In this document: piece after piece, positions 1-8,014 of the stretch
How the letters are laid out: each line of letters opens with the position of its first letter
How positions within the stretch are numbered: the stretch's first letter is position 1
Assembly (NCBI GenBank): GCA_019694875.1
Contig: JAIBBC010000001.1
Location: 1,309,501 to 1,373,500 of the forward strand
DNA length: 64,000 nucleotides
Reading direction: 5' to 3'
DNA from: Cyclobacteriaceae bacterium
GTDB lineage: Bacteria; Bacteroidota; Bacteroidia; Cytophagales; Cyclobacteriaceae
Program-made: the position numbers and the translations under genes
The notes under the pieces: model-generated
Told to the model about the DNA's origin: nothing
What the model saw: only the letters and a program-made list of their open reading frames with translations
The model's database searches: none

Positions 1-280
1 GAGTGTTTGCGGGAAGCAGGAACATGTCGCCTTCGTTGATTTTCATGTCAACCGGTTTTCCATCTTCCTGGATGCGGACGTTAATGCTGCCTTCCACCTG
101 ATAGAATAGTTCTTCTGTTTGATTGAAGTGGTAGTCTTTCCGGGCATTGGGTCCGCCCACAATCATCACGATATAATCGCCTGCATCGGCATACAGGTTT
201 TTATTTCCGACAGGAGGCTTCAACAGATCGCGGTTATCGTTGATCCATTGTTTGAGATTGAACGGTTTGCGGATGGCCAT
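1..280 (-). CDS. haao: 3-hydroxyanthranilate 3,4-dioxygenase (C-terminus cut by window edge)
   Basis: The first 93 residues are present; the rest lies beyond the window start. The enzyme opens the ring of 3-hydroxyanthranilate with O2 and Fe(II), giving 2-amino-3-carboxymuconate semialdehyde, the branch point between quinolinate/NAD synthesis and full tryptophan breakdown. The cupin core is visible: an Arg in NARKDYH, the metal ligand His51 and Glu57 in the run DYHFNQTEELFYQ, then EGD and FLLPAN strands, all typical of this family. The start ATG (278-280) begins MAIRKPFNLKQW, as in known homologues. It is co-directional with the thioredoxin-like gene 22 nt upstream and is functionally linked to the aldehyde dehydrogenase at 2197. 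Identification is firm; only the length is unknown. Confidence 0.93.
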   Translation of the reverse strand, partial: MAIRKPFNLKQWINDNRDLLKPPVGNKNLYADAGDYIVMIVGGPNARKDYHFNQTEELFYQVEGSINVRIQEDGKPVDMKINEGDMFLLPANT

Positions 281-302
281 AAAATTCAAAAATATGAGTA
301 AG

Positions 303-1325
303 CTACTTTAATTTTTGTTGAAGAATAACATCAATTTCTTTAATCGTGCGATTGACTTCTAAAATGTTCCCGGTCTCGTCAACCAAATAACTAAAAGGGA
401 TAGCCTGAATGCCAAGTTCATTTATTGTTTTGCTTTCCGTATCCAGCAAATTTTCCCAGGAAAGGCCATCTTTCACGATAGCGTTAAGCCACGCAATTTT
501 ATCCTTATCAATGGAGATACTTATAACGGTGAAATTTTTTCCCTCATATTTATTTTGGAGCTTTATCAAGTCGGGATGCTTCGCTCTGCAGGGCCCACAC
601 CAGGATGCCCAAAAGTCAAACAGGACAATTTTTCCCATAAATGTTTTTGACTTAACAAGCTGCTCGTATTGATTCGGTAATTCGAAAGCGAGAAAACGTT
701 CCCCTCTTCCATACTGCACCATGGTGCTAAGGCCTGTTTTTACCATCCCGATGTCGTAAGTGTGCATTGCGCTTGTGTCGAGTAGGGCATATAATTCTTT
801 GAACTCGGCATAAGAATAGATCGGATTGTTTGTTGCCAAGTCGCCTAAAATCCAGCCTGTTACAGGTGAAGTAGGATTTTGGGTAAACATCCGCTTGAGT
901 TCCATGAAGCGCAGTTCGTTGAAGTCCTCTTTTTCACGATTCTCACTACAGAAGGACCGATAATGGTCAAGAATTTTTTGAGAATAAGAGCCCGAAATAT
1001 TTGTAACGCGATACAGGTTGATCTGCTGATCTTTTTGAATCGTTGTGCTGAAATCGCCTTCCATGGTTATTGCACTGTTTTCTAAAAAGAGCCAAACAAT
1101 ATTGGCGTAAGGTCTTAAGTTCAACCAAGCCTTAACAGGTTTATCGACTCTGCCAATGAACCTGAAAGAGTTGTTTTGTACCAGTGCGCTATCCTTAACT
1201 TTTCCGTAAGACAAATATATATATCCGGAATAGTTCCCACGTATAGTGCCGTTTAAAACGTAACCCCCCTCTGCCAGTGATAGCGTGGCAACTGCAGAAA
1301 ACGCAAGAATCAGAATGAATTTCAT
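303..1325 (-). CDS. TlpA-type thioredoxin-like protein with DUF4369 N-terminus
   Basis: A 340-residue exported thiol-disulfide protein. Residues 1-18 are a signal peptide, about 20-120 match the DUF4369 beta domain common in Bacteroidota, and about 215-340 are a thioredoxin fold with WCGPC (Cys243, Cys246) and a cis-Pro in IQAIPF (Pro310). Proteins of this kind act in the periplasm as thiol reductants, often for cytochrome c maturation; the specific partner here is unknown. The frame stays open upstream to about 1580, but that part overlaps the divergent SDR gene and lacks a signal peptide, so I start at MKFILILAF. It sits between two kynurenine-pathway genes, 22 nt ahead of the dioxygenase and divergent from the SDR gene, so it may share their control. 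Confidence 0.85.
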   Translation of the reverse strand: MKFILILAFSAVATLSLAEGGYVLNGTIRGNYSGYIYLSYGKVKDSALVQNNSFRFIGRVDKPVKAWLNLRPYANIVWLFLENSAITMEGDFSTTIQKDQQINLYRVTNISGSYSQKILDHYRSFCSENREKEDFNELRFMELKRMFTQNPTSPVTGWILGDLATNNPIYSYAEFKELYALLDTSAMHTYDIGMVKTGLSTMVQYGRGERFLAFELPNQYEQLVKSKTFMGKIVLFDFWASWCGPCRAKHPDLIKLQNKYEGKNFTVISISIDKDKIAWLNAIVKDGLSWENLLDTESKTINELGIQAIPFSYLVDETGNILEVNRTIKEIDVILQQKLK

Positions 1326-1361
1326 AAACGTGCCTGACGTTTGGTAACTAACGTGCCAGTT

Positions 1362-1391
1362 AAAATTACAAACGTTTGACGTTGTAATTTT
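1362..1391. promoter_or_regulatory. Inverted repeat in divergent promoter region (operator candidate)
   Basis: Arms AAAATTACAA(A)CGT (1362-1375, one bulged A) and ACGTTGTAATTTT (1379-1391) are 13-bp complements around TTG. The same 88-bp gap holds AACGTGCC twice (1327 and 1350) and ACGTTTG twice (1337 and 1372). It lies between the divergent thioredoxin-like and SDR genes, 22 nt before the SDR start, and fits a repressor or activator site controlling both. The AT-rich right arm running into TTTTTAT could also work as a weak terminator or RNA hairpin. No regulator gene is adjacent in the window. Confidence 0.5.
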
Positions 1392-1413
1392 TATATTTAA
1401 GGAATTATTAAAT

Positions 1414-2193
1414 ATGAATCTTGATTTAACCGGAAAAAGAGCGGTTGTGTGCGGCAGCACGCAAGGCATTGGAAAAGCATCAGCCATTGAACTGGCATTG
1501 ATGGGTGCAGACGTGACCCTGATTGCGCGCGATGAACAAAAACTTAAAGCTGTTGTGCAAGAACTTCCCGGAAACGGCAAGCATAATTATCTGGTGGCAG
1601 ATTTTTCTTCACCGGAAGCATTAAAGCAAAAGATTACAGAGTTCGCAGCGAAAAATGTTGTTCATATTTTGATCAATAACACGGGCGGCCCTCCGGGCGG
1701 ACAAGCCATTGACGCCCAGACAGAGGATTTTGTAAAAGCGTTTTCCAGTCATTTGCTGTGCAATCAAATTCTTGTACAGGCTGTTGTTCCATCAATGAAA
1801 AAGGAAAAATTCGGAAGAATTGTTAACATCATTTCAACATCTGTGAAAATTCCGATTCGCGGATTGGGTGTGTCGAATACCATTCGCGGTGCGGTAGCCA
1901 ACTGGTCGAAAACACTTTCGCTTGAGCTCGCGCCTTTCGGCATTACCGTTAACAATGTACTTCCCGGAGCAACGATGACCGGCCGGCTTGAACAGATCAT
2001 TAATACCAATGCACAGAAAAACGACAAAACGTTTGATGAAGCGAAGGCTGATATGATCCGCGAAATCCCGGCAGGAAGAATTTCCGAAGCGCACGAAGTT
2101 GCAGCTGCGGTGGCATTTCTCGCTTCGCCCGCTGCGAGTTATATCAATGGAATTAACATCCCGGTAGATGGTGGACGCACCGGCAGCTTATAA
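1414..2193 (+). CDS. SDR family oxidoreductase with altered catalytic Tyr/Lys
   Basis: A 259-residue Rossmann protein. The cofactor loop is GSTQGIG (residues 14-20) and the structural NNTGG is at 88-92, both typical of classical short-chain dehydrogenases close to FabG. The active-site spacing S-x12-Y-x3-K is kept, but the residues are Ser141, then Ser154 where Tyr is expected and Arg158 where Lys is expected (SNTIRGAV). That SN-x-x-R variant occurs in a subset of FabG-like SDRs; whether those are active reductases by the usual mechanism is unclear to me. It is followed after 3 nt by the 2-aminomuconate-semialdehyde dehydrogenase, so a role in the lower kynurenine pathway is inferred from context only. 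Start ATG chosen at MNLDLTGKRAVV. Confidence 0.85.
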   Translation: MNLDLTGKRAVVCGSTQGIGKASAIELALMGADVTLIARDEQKLKAVVQELPGNGKHNYLVADFSSPEALKQKITEFAAKNVVHILINNTGGPPGGQAIDAQTEDFVKAFSSHLLCNQILVQAVVPSMKKEKFGRIVNIISTSVKIPIRGLGVSNTIRGAVANWSKTLSLELAPFGITVNNVLPGATMTGRLEQIINTNAQKNDKTFDEAKADMIREIPAGRISEAHEVAAAVAFLASPAASYINGINIPVDGGRTGSL

Positions 2194-2196
2194 GCG

Positions 2197-3639
2197 ATGG
2201 AAAAAATTCTCAACTATATCAACGGAGTTTTAACCGAGCCTTTCAGCGGAACGTATCTCGATAACGTCAATCCTGCGGAAGGGAAAGTTTATAGCCTGAT
2301 TCCTGATTCCGGCAACAAAGATGTTAATCATGCGGTGGAGGCCGCGAGACGGGCCTTTGCGAAATGGTCGGCTACGCCCGCTGAGCAGCGTTCAGCTATC
2401 CTGATAAAAATTGCGGATTTGATTGATCGGGATCTCGACAAGCTTGCGCTTGCGGAAAGTGTCGATCAGGGCAAACCGGTGAAGCTCGCCAGGACAGTCG
2501 ACATTCCGCGTGCTTCCGCAAACATGCGGTTTTATGCTACCGCGATTTTGCACAGTGCATCGGATGCGCATTTCACCGATCAGCAGGCTATCAACTACAC
2601 GCAGTATCAACCCATTGGTGTGGCAGGCTGTATTTCACCCTGGAATCTTCCGTTGTACTTGTTCACATGGAAAATTGCTCCCGCGTTGGCTGCGGGCTGT
2701 ACGGTGGTGGCGAAACCTTCAGAAGTTACACCGATGACCGCATACCTGTTTTCACAATTGTGCATCGAAGCCGGTTTGCCGGAAGGTGTTTTGAATATCA
2801 TTCACGGATTGGGATCAAAAGCCGGTCAGGCAATTATCGAACATCCTGAAGTTGCCGCGATTTCGTTTACAGGCGGAACGGCCACGGGCAAGAAGATAGC
2901 TGCGACCGCTGCACCAATGTTTAAGAAGCTTTCGCTTGAACTGGGTGGAAAGAATCCGAATATCATTTTTGCCGACTGCGATTTTGAAAATGCAGTCAGT
3001 ACCTCCATTCATTCTTCCTTTTCAAACCAGGGTGAGATCTGTTTGTGCGGATCACGAATTTTTGTGGAGCGGCCGTTGTATGAAAAGTTTCTGACTGAAT
3101 TTACATCACGCGCAAGGGCGCTTGCCGTGGGCGATCCGCTTGACGAAAAAACAAAACTCGGGGCGATTGTGTCGGAAGCTCACATGAATAAGATTCTTTC
3201 CTACATTGATCTGGCGAAGAAGGAGGGCGGAACAATCGTGCTGGGCGGCAAGCGAGTTACGGGCACCGGCCGGTGTGCGAACGGATATTTCATTGAACCT
3301 ACGATCATCACAGGTCTCGAACATTTATGCCGCACCAATCAGGAAGAAATCTTTGGACCGGTTGTAACGATTATGCCGTTCGATACCGAGGAGGAAGTGC
3401 TGGAATATGCCAATAGCACAACGTATGGATTGGCGGCAACCATCTGGACGGAGAACCTGAAGCGCGCACATCGGGTGGCAGCGCAGGTGAAAAGCGGAAT
3501 CATTTGGGTGAACTGCTGGCTGTTCCGTGATTTGAGGACCCCGTTTGGCGGAATGAAACAAAGCGGAGTAGGGCGCGAAGGCGGTTTTGAAGCGCTGAAA
3601 TTCTTCACCGAAGAGAAGAATGTGTGCATTAAACTTTAA
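2197..3639 (+). CDS. 2-aminomuconic-6-semialdehyde dehydrogenase (ALDH8-like)
   Basis: A full-length 480-residue NAD-dependent aldehyde dehydrogenase. Seen directly: ISPWNLPLYL substrate/cofactor segment (146-155), SFTGGTATGK nucleotide loop, general-base Glu248 in LELGGKNP, and nucleophile Cys282 in NQGEICLCGSRIFVE. That last stretch, and the short overall length, are characteristic of ALDH8A1/AMSDH enzymes, which oxidise 2-aminomuconate semialdehyde to 2-aminomuconate in tryptophan catabolism. The 3-hydroxyanthranilate dioxygenase 2 kb away makes this assignment strong. The SDR gene precedes it by 3 nt, so the two are probably one transcript. Its stop overlaps by 3 nt the stop of the convergent secreted-protein gene. 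A related hydroxymuconic-semialdehyde dehydrogenase is the main alternative. Confidence 0.9.
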   Translation: MEKILNYINGVLTEPFSGTYLDNVNPAEGKVYSLIPDSGNKDVNHAVEAARRAFAKWSATPAEQRSAILIKIADLIDRDLDKLALAESVDQGKPVKLARTVDIPRASANMRFYATAILHSASDAHFTDQQAINYTQYQPIGVAGCISPWNLPLYLFTWKIAPALAAGCTVVAKPSEVTPMTAYLFSQLCIEAGLPEGVLNIIHGLGSKAGQAIIEHPEVAAISFTGGTATGKKIAATAAPMFKKLSLELGGKNPNIIFADCDFENAVSTSIHSSFSNQGEICLCGSRIFVERPLYEKFLTEFTSRARALAVGDPLDEKTKLGAIVSEAHMNKILSYIDLAKKEGGTIVLGGKRVTGTGRCANGYFIEPTIITGLEHLCRTNQEEIFGPVVTIMPFDTEEEVLEYANSTTYGLAATIWTENLKRAHRVAAQVKSGIIWVNCWLFRDLRTPFGGMKQSGVGREGGFEALKFFTEEKNVCIKL

Positions 3640-4427
3640 TCCTTAATTAGCGTTCGATAGTACTCGAACATCTTCAAAACATCTTCTGTTTTTTCAAAGC
3701 TCAGTTTGTTCGCATACGCCCAGTCATCAATCTGGTAAAAATACGGTTCAGTGTATTGTTGAATAATCACGTCAGTCATTTTTGCAAAGCTCCTGGTCGT
3801 TTTACCATCAATTAAAAGACCGTCACGTTCGCTGTGATACGACAAGAGTAATGGCTGCACGCGGCCACGCTTGTCAAAAATGTATAATGCTTCGCGTTGC
3901 GAATACGTGGTAGAGGGTGGTTTGATGTTAGAGGCATTCCACATTCCGGTAATAACCGAGAAATGTCCGATTGATCCGCCTTGCATCAATACGTTTATAG
4001 GCCCGACAGAATGAAGAACAGCAAATGTTGGGAACTCCATGAGAATCTCGAAGAATTTTCGTTGAACTTTAACGGGTTTCAGGCCCCTTGCCTGCGCGAT
4101 GGAATCTATTCTCGATTTTATGCTTTCAAATCCATATGAGATGAACTTGCGCATCTTGTGTTGCGAACTATCGTAAAAATTGAATCGCAGAACCGTTGAA
4201 GGTGTTAACGATTTCGAGATATCGCCATTTTCAAATTGAAGCAGACTGGTCATTTTGTTATACCGGATCATTCCGTGGAGTTGCTGACCGTCTTCCAGCT
4301 CAACATAACCCTTGCTCCACACAGCGGTTGAATCAATTAGCCGATCTGCCTTCACCTTTTGCGCAAGTATTTCTGCCGAAAGGCTCAGCATAATCTGCAG
4401 GGTAAAGAAAAACACAAATTTTTTCAT
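3636..4427 (-). CDS. Secreted protein of unknown function, paralogue of 5085-5825
   Basis: Encodes 263 residues with a signal peptide (MKKFVFFFTLQIMLSLSAEILAQ). I do not recognise a named family. Shared features with the protein encoded at 5085-5825: an N-terminal W(S)xG-x-(V/I)xLxDGxxLxGxxxYN motif, a following LxFxFYD/FFDT turn, a segment ending EFxxFAVL, and the closing hydrophobic/acidic helix with EYYR or EYDHL. The frame is open 14 codons further upstream, but the chosen ATG (4425-4427) gives a clean signal peptide. It is the last gene of a three-gene unit (paralogue, methyltransferase, this gene); 34 nt separate it from the methyltransferase. A periplasmic or surface location is likely. 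Function unknown. Confidence 0.75.
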   Translation of the reverse strand: MKKFVFFFTLQIMLSLSAEILAQKVKADRLIDSTAVWSKGYVELEDGQQLHGMIRYNKMTSLLQFENGDISKSLTPSTVLRFNFYDSSQHKMRKFISYGFESIKSRIDSIAQARGLKPVKVQRKFFEILMEFPTFAVLHSVGPINVLMQGGSIGHFSVITGMWNASNIKPPSTTYSQREALYIFDKRGRVQPLLLSYHSERDGLLIDGKTTRSFAKMTDVIIQQYTEPYFYQIDDWAYANKLSFEKTEDVLKMFEYYRTLIKD

Positions 4428-4461
4428 GCCTGACGATTGAGGGAAACCGAAATCAGTACGT

Positions 4462-5088
4462 TTAAACAACGCGTTTGTAAACAGAAGATTTTATAAATCC
4501 ACGGTAAAAATTCTGCGATGTAATTTGCTGCAGCCCTGCATTTTTGAGTGCAGACTGCCAATCCGGTAACGTGTTCGCTTCAATGCGGGTTACAACCCTG
4601 AAGAAGGCGTACATGACTTTGGTAAAAAACTTATGCCAGGGTTTTTCAGAAATGAAATCAGTAGCCAGCCAGGTGACATTTGTGGCCAGGTGTGGTTTGA
4701 TTTGTGCAATCACCCGGTCCAGTGTTTTATCGATGAACAGATCGAGATAGAAATTAGTGATCACCACAGAATATGTGTGTGCCGGAATAGTATCTTCTGT
4801 TCCGATAATAAAGTTGACATTTGATAGATTACCGCTTCTTGTTTTTGCGAGTTCAATCATCCGGGGCGATAGATCGATGTAATCGATTGTTACATGTGGA
4901 TGCTTTTGCAGGAGTGATTTTAGGAATTCGCCAGAACCACCGCCCAGGATCAGGATGCGGTCACGTGAGTTGATTAACGATAGAAAACATTCCTGCGATT
5001 GACTGATGCTATTACCGAATACAAGTTTTGAAAGACGTCCGTAAATGGGTGCCAATTGATCAAATCCCGATGCAGTTCGGGATTTCAT
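4462..5088 (-). CDS. Class I SAM-dependent methyltransferase
   Basis: A 208-residue cytosolic protein with the Rossmann methyltransferase signature: motif I LILGGGSGEFL (47-57), acidic residue after beta-2 in IDYIDLSPRMIELAK, and the VVITNFYLDLF motif IV region. The N-terminal SGFDQLAPIYGRLSKLVFGNSI resembles small-molecule or quinone-type methyltransferases, but the substrate cannot be read from sequence. It lies between two paralogous secreted-protein genes and overlaps the upstream one by 4 nt (ATGA-type junction), so the three are probably co-translated. Whether the methyltransferase modifies something exported with these proteins is speculation. Confidence 0.85.
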   Translation of the reverse strand: MKSRTASGFDQLAPIYGRLSKLVFGNSISQSQECFLSLINSRDRILILGGGSGEFLKSLLQKHPHVTIDYIDLSPRMIELAKTRSGNLSNVNFIIGTEDTIPAHTYSVVITNFYLDLFIDKTLDRVIAQIKPHLATNVTWLATDFISEKPWHKFFTKVMYAFFRVVTRIEANTLPDWQSALKNAGLQQITSQNFYRGFIKSSVYKRVV

Positions 5089-5825
5089 AAGCCTTCCGCC
5101 GCCAGCAAGTGGTCGTATTCGTCCAGCACTCTGATTAAGTCACTTTTACGTTTAGGCTTTAGATCATTGTCTTCAATGTATGCGTTAAGTGTTGGCCAGT
5201 ATTCTCCCGTAAAGGTTGAAAGCAGGTTAGCCTTTACTACCTGGGTTTGGCTTTTGTTGTAATCGAGAAGCATTCCATCAACTGTTGTACTTTTTGTCAG
5301 TGTATAAAGTTCGAGCTCGTTATCTTCTCCGAGGAAGAATACTCCTTCTAGTTGGACGATCTTCTTCTTTTTCACGAAGTCGTTTATTACGTCACCAAAA
5401 TCTGACGGTCCTGTGGGAAAGAAAAGAACGGCTTTTGTTAACCGCGAAAGCACCGCGAAGTTTTCGTACTCACGAATGACTTCGAAAAACAGATCACCTT
5501 CTATGCCATCATCTTTTATTTTATAGTGCAGCGTAAGATAGTTACGGGTGCGATTAAGGGCGGTATCAAAAAAAGACAATGCGAGCACATTTGCTTCCTG
5601 GTAAGAGGTCACTTGGCTGTTTTCCTTTTGTTTGTATTGAATAGTACCAAAGTTAGAATTGTAGTACACCAGTCCTTCTAGCACTTTCCCACCATCGAGT
5701 GTGATTTTGCCAGTGCTCCAGGCTGCATTAATCCCAAGATCTTTATTAAGTTTTTTGCCGTTCTGTCCAAACCCCACTACTGTAAACAGAACCCAAAGAA
5801 TCATAATTACTACACACCTTTTCAT
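5085..5825 (-). CDS. Secreted protein of unknown function, paralogue of 3636-4427
   Basis: Encodes 246 residues starting with a signal peptide (MKRCVVIMILWVLFTVVGFG). It aligns along its whole length by eye with the protein at 3636-4427: AAWSTGKITLDGGKVLEGLVYYN against AVWSKGYVELEDGQQLHGMIRYN, then LALSFFDTALNRTRNYL against LRFNFYDSSQHKMRKFI, and ENFAVL against PTFAVL. No known domain name is certain. As the first gene of the three-gene unit it lies 66 nt from the divergent pnuC gene, and its stop overlaps the methyltransferase start. The pair probably arose by duplication and then took in, or grew around, the methyltransferase gene. Confidence 0.75.
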   Translation of the reverse strand: MKRCVVIMILWVLFTVVGFGQNGKKLNKDLGINAAWSTGKITLDGGKVLEGLVYYNSNFGTIQYKQKENSQVTSYQEANVLALSFFDTALNRTRNYLTLHYKIKDDGIEGDLFFEVIREYENFAVLSRLTKAVLFFPTGPSDFGDVINDFVKKKKIVQLEGVFFLGEDNELELYTLTKSTTVDGMLLDYNKSQTQVVKANLLSTFTGEYWPTLNAYIEDNDLKPKRKSDLIRVLDEYDHLLAAEGL

Positions 5826-5891
5826 TAGTTTTCGGAGAATTATAGTTTTTGGAAAAATAGCACAATCCGGTTAAAGTTACTGCGCAGCAAA

Positions 5892-6548
5892 ATGTCTCTG
5901 TTCGATATTCGAAATATCTTTTTTACCATACTCGGCTATGATCTGAGCTATCTTGAATTCTTGGGTGTTATTTCAGGAATTATCGCTGTGTGGCTTTCGG
6001 CACGGGCAAATGTGTGGAGCTGGCCGATTGGAATCATCAATGTCACCCTGTCATTTTTTCTCTTCTATCAGGTTCAGCTCTATCCCGACATGTTCCTGCA
6101 GGTTTTCTTTTTTGTTACCAATCTCATCGGCTGGTGGCGCTGGCTGAATCCGAAAAAAGGTGAAGAAGACAAAAAAGATGAACTGAAAGTAAGCTGGATG
6201 GACCGCAAACAGCTGATCGCTATAACCGGCATCGGAATCGCAGGGACAATCGCGTTTGGATTATTTGCCAGCCGGCTGCATGATTTTTTTCCGATGGTGT
6301 TTACCAAACCGAGCGCCTCACCTTTCTGGGACTCATTTATTACCGTGATGAGCATCGTGGCCACGTATTACATGATTCAGAAAAAAATCGAGTGCTGGTT
6401 GATCTGGATTGCGATCGACATTGTTGCAACGGCACTTTACTACATTCGCGACATCAAATTTTATAGTTTGTTGTATTTGGTGTTAACAATCCTTGCTGCT
6501 TTTGGATTTTATCATTGGCGGAAAGAGTATAAATCATATCCGGCATGA
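5892..6548 (+). CDS. pnuC: Nicotinamide riboside transporter PnuC
   Basis: A 218-residue inner-membrane protein with about seven hydrophobic segments. The run WPIGIINVTLSFFLFYQ followed by TNLIGWWRW is diagnostic of PnuC carriers, which let pyridine (or in some cases thiamine) nucleosides into the cell by facilitated diffusion coupled to phosphorylation. The downstream kinase gene overlaps it by 4 nt, and that enzyme would trap nicotinamide riboside as NMN. No thiamine riboswitch is visible in the short upstream gap, which argues against a PnuT role. Together with the kynurenine genes 2 kb away this makes a small neighbourhood of tryptophan/NAD metabolism. Confidence 0.92.
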   Translation: MSLFDIRNIFFTILGYDLSYLEFLGVISGIIAVWLSARANVWSWPIGIINVTLSFFLFYQVQLYPDMFLQVFFFVTNLIGWWRWLNPKKGEEDKKDELKVSWMDRKQLIAITGIGIAGTIAFGLFASRLHDFFPMVFTKPSASPFWDSFITVMSIVATYYMIQKKIECWLIWIAIDIVATALYYIRDIKFYSLLYLVLTILAAFGFYHWRKEYKSYPA

Positions 6549-7072
6549 TTGATCAGATCAAACTGATGTGTTTCTACGGACCGGAAAGCACGGGTAAATC
6601 GTACTTAGCCTCAAAGCTTGCTGAACGGTACCGTACGGTTTTTGTTCCCGAGGTGTCCCGCGAGTTGATCACCGGAAACAGTTTTAACCGTGAAGACATC
6701 ATTGCCATTGGCCGGGAACAAACAAAACGCGTTTTTACCCAGGCAAAAGTTGCGAACCGCATACTTTTTTGCGATACCGATCTCATCACCACGCAAATTT
6801 ATTCACGCGAATACCTCAAAGTTGTTCCACCCGTATTGTACGAGTTCGAAAAAATGGTAGCGTACGATTTGTACTTTTTCTTCGATATCGATGTGCCTTG
6901 GGTAAGCGATGGCGTCCGCGATCTGGGTTCGGATGAAAACCGGAAGCGCATGCACGCAGTTTTTAAGGATGAGCTCGACCGGAGAGGAATTCGTTACATA
7001 TCGGTGCGTGGTAATTGGGAACAACGCGAGAAAATCGTCACGCAGGCCATTGACCTGATTCTCTCGAAGTAA
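6545..7072 (+). CDS. NadR-like ribosylnicotinamide kinase (AAA P-loop)
   Basis: A 175-residue P-loop kinase. Walker A is GPESTGKS (12-19), followed by FVPEVSRELI and CDTDLITT, the signature of the NadR C-terminal kinase domain, which phosphorylates nicotinamide riboside to NMN. Only the kinase domain is present: no helix-turn-helix and no adenylyltransferase domain as in enterobacterial NadR. Translationally coupled to pnuC by a 4-nt overlap, giving an uptake-and-trap pair. Its stop abuts the stop of the convergent phosphodiesterase gene with no spacer. Confidence 0.88.
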   Translation: MIDQIKLMCFYGPESTGKSYLASKLAERYRTVFVPEVSRELITGNSFNREDIIAIGREQTKRVFTQAKVANRILFCDTDLITTQIYSREYLKVVPPVLYEFEKMVAYDLYFFFDIDVPWVSDGVRDLGSDENRKRMHAVFKDELDRRGIRYISVRGNWEQREKIVTQAIDLILSK

Positions 7073-8011
7073 TCAAAACTCAATGACTTTTCCCTGTTGG
7101 GGGAAAACAAATTTTACACCCAGTACATTTAATTCATCAAGCTGCTTTTTTATTTTTTGTTCCCGGTCTTTGTATGGCTTCATGTGTGTGATCGCAATCG
7201 GGAAATTTTTTAATGCATCTTTTCCACAATAGTTGCTGAGCGCATTTAATTCTTCTGTCAAAAGCCTGGGCGTAAGATGTCCGAACAGCAGATTCTCCGG
7301 CTGGAGGTTATCAAACGACACTTCAATAAAGATTGCTTTCAGTTTTTTATCCCGGATCAGCGGTCCTATTGCTTTCCACAGCTGATTCAGGTTGTCAGAT
7401 TTTTCGATGCGGTCTGAGCCCGTGTCACCCAGGTATAAAATATAGTTCGCTCCATTTCGAACGAGGAAAGCAGTACTCTCATTCGGTGAAACATGACTGA
7501 GTACAAACGGAGTCGCGTAAAGCGATGTGTTTGTGAGTGGAGTTTCTGTTGCGGGGATGAGGGTTTGGTATGTGTATTTATTGAGCGTGGGTTTTTCGCC
7601 TTCGTTGGCAAAGTTCGCCCAGCTTTTCCAGCTAAAGTGTTTTTCCTTCAGAACGGAGAGGCATGATTCGATTCCATAAATGTATTTGGATGAATCTTCA
7701 GGTGCGTTCATGATCAATCCGGCCACATGATCAAAATGCGGATGTGAAATCAGGTAACCCTTCACGTTTTTCCTGAGCCACGAAGTTGCATCTCCCTGCA
7801 GCGTTTTGTTCTCAATAGATTTTTGAATACCTGCGTGCAGTGTTCCTGCATCCAGGCATACGTAATTATTGCTTCCTTTAGCGGCAACCGCATACGATGA
7901 AAGATTGCTTTCATCGGTTCCGCCTTTCACGCCCAGCGGAATTACAGTGAACGATGATTGTGCCCGGCACGCCGTGGTAATTACAAGCAAAAAGAACAGA
8001 AGTCGCTTCAT
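7073..8011 (-). CDS. Class II 3',5'-cyclic-nucleotide phosphodiesterase (MBL fold), exported
   Basis: A 312-residue metallo-hydrolase with an N-terminal signal (MKRLLFFLLVITTACRAQ). The metal motif is SHPHFDHVAGL, preceded by GYLI, which is the hallmark of class II cAMP phosphodiesterases (PDE1/CpdP family) rather than of generic beta-lactamase-fold proteins; further ligands are likely in LGDTGSD, FGHLTP and THMKP. The cysteine at the end of the signal sequence is not in a standard lipobox, so periplasmic secretion and lipidation are both possible. It would break down extracytoplasmic cyclic nucleotides. It starts 3 nt after the sigma factor gene, so it is probably read from the same transcript. 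Confidence 0.85.
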   Translation of the reverse strand: MKRLLFFLLVITTACRAQSSFTVIPLGVKGGTDESNLSSYAVAAKGSNNYVCLDAGTLHAGIQKSIENKTLQGDATSWLRKNVKGYLISHPHFDHVAGLIMNAPEDSSKYIYGIESCLSVLKEKHFSWKSWANFANEGEKPTLNKYTYQTLIPATETPLTNTSLYATPFVLSHVSPNESTAFLVRNGANYILYLGDTGSDRIEKSDNLNQLWKAIGPLIRDKKLKAIFIEVSFDNLQPENLLFGHLTPRLLTEELNALSNYCGKDALKNFPIAITHMKPYKDREQKIKKQLDELNVLGVKFVFPQQGKVIEF

Positions 8012-8014
8012 AGC

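Noticed and set aside
1326-1580. Upstream extension of the thioredoxin-like gene
   Set aside because: It would overlap the SDR gene and remove the signal peptide from the N-terminus.
5826-5891. Thiamine-type riboswitch before pnuC
   Set aside because: The gap is too short and shows no such motif; the kinase partner points to nicotinamide riboside.
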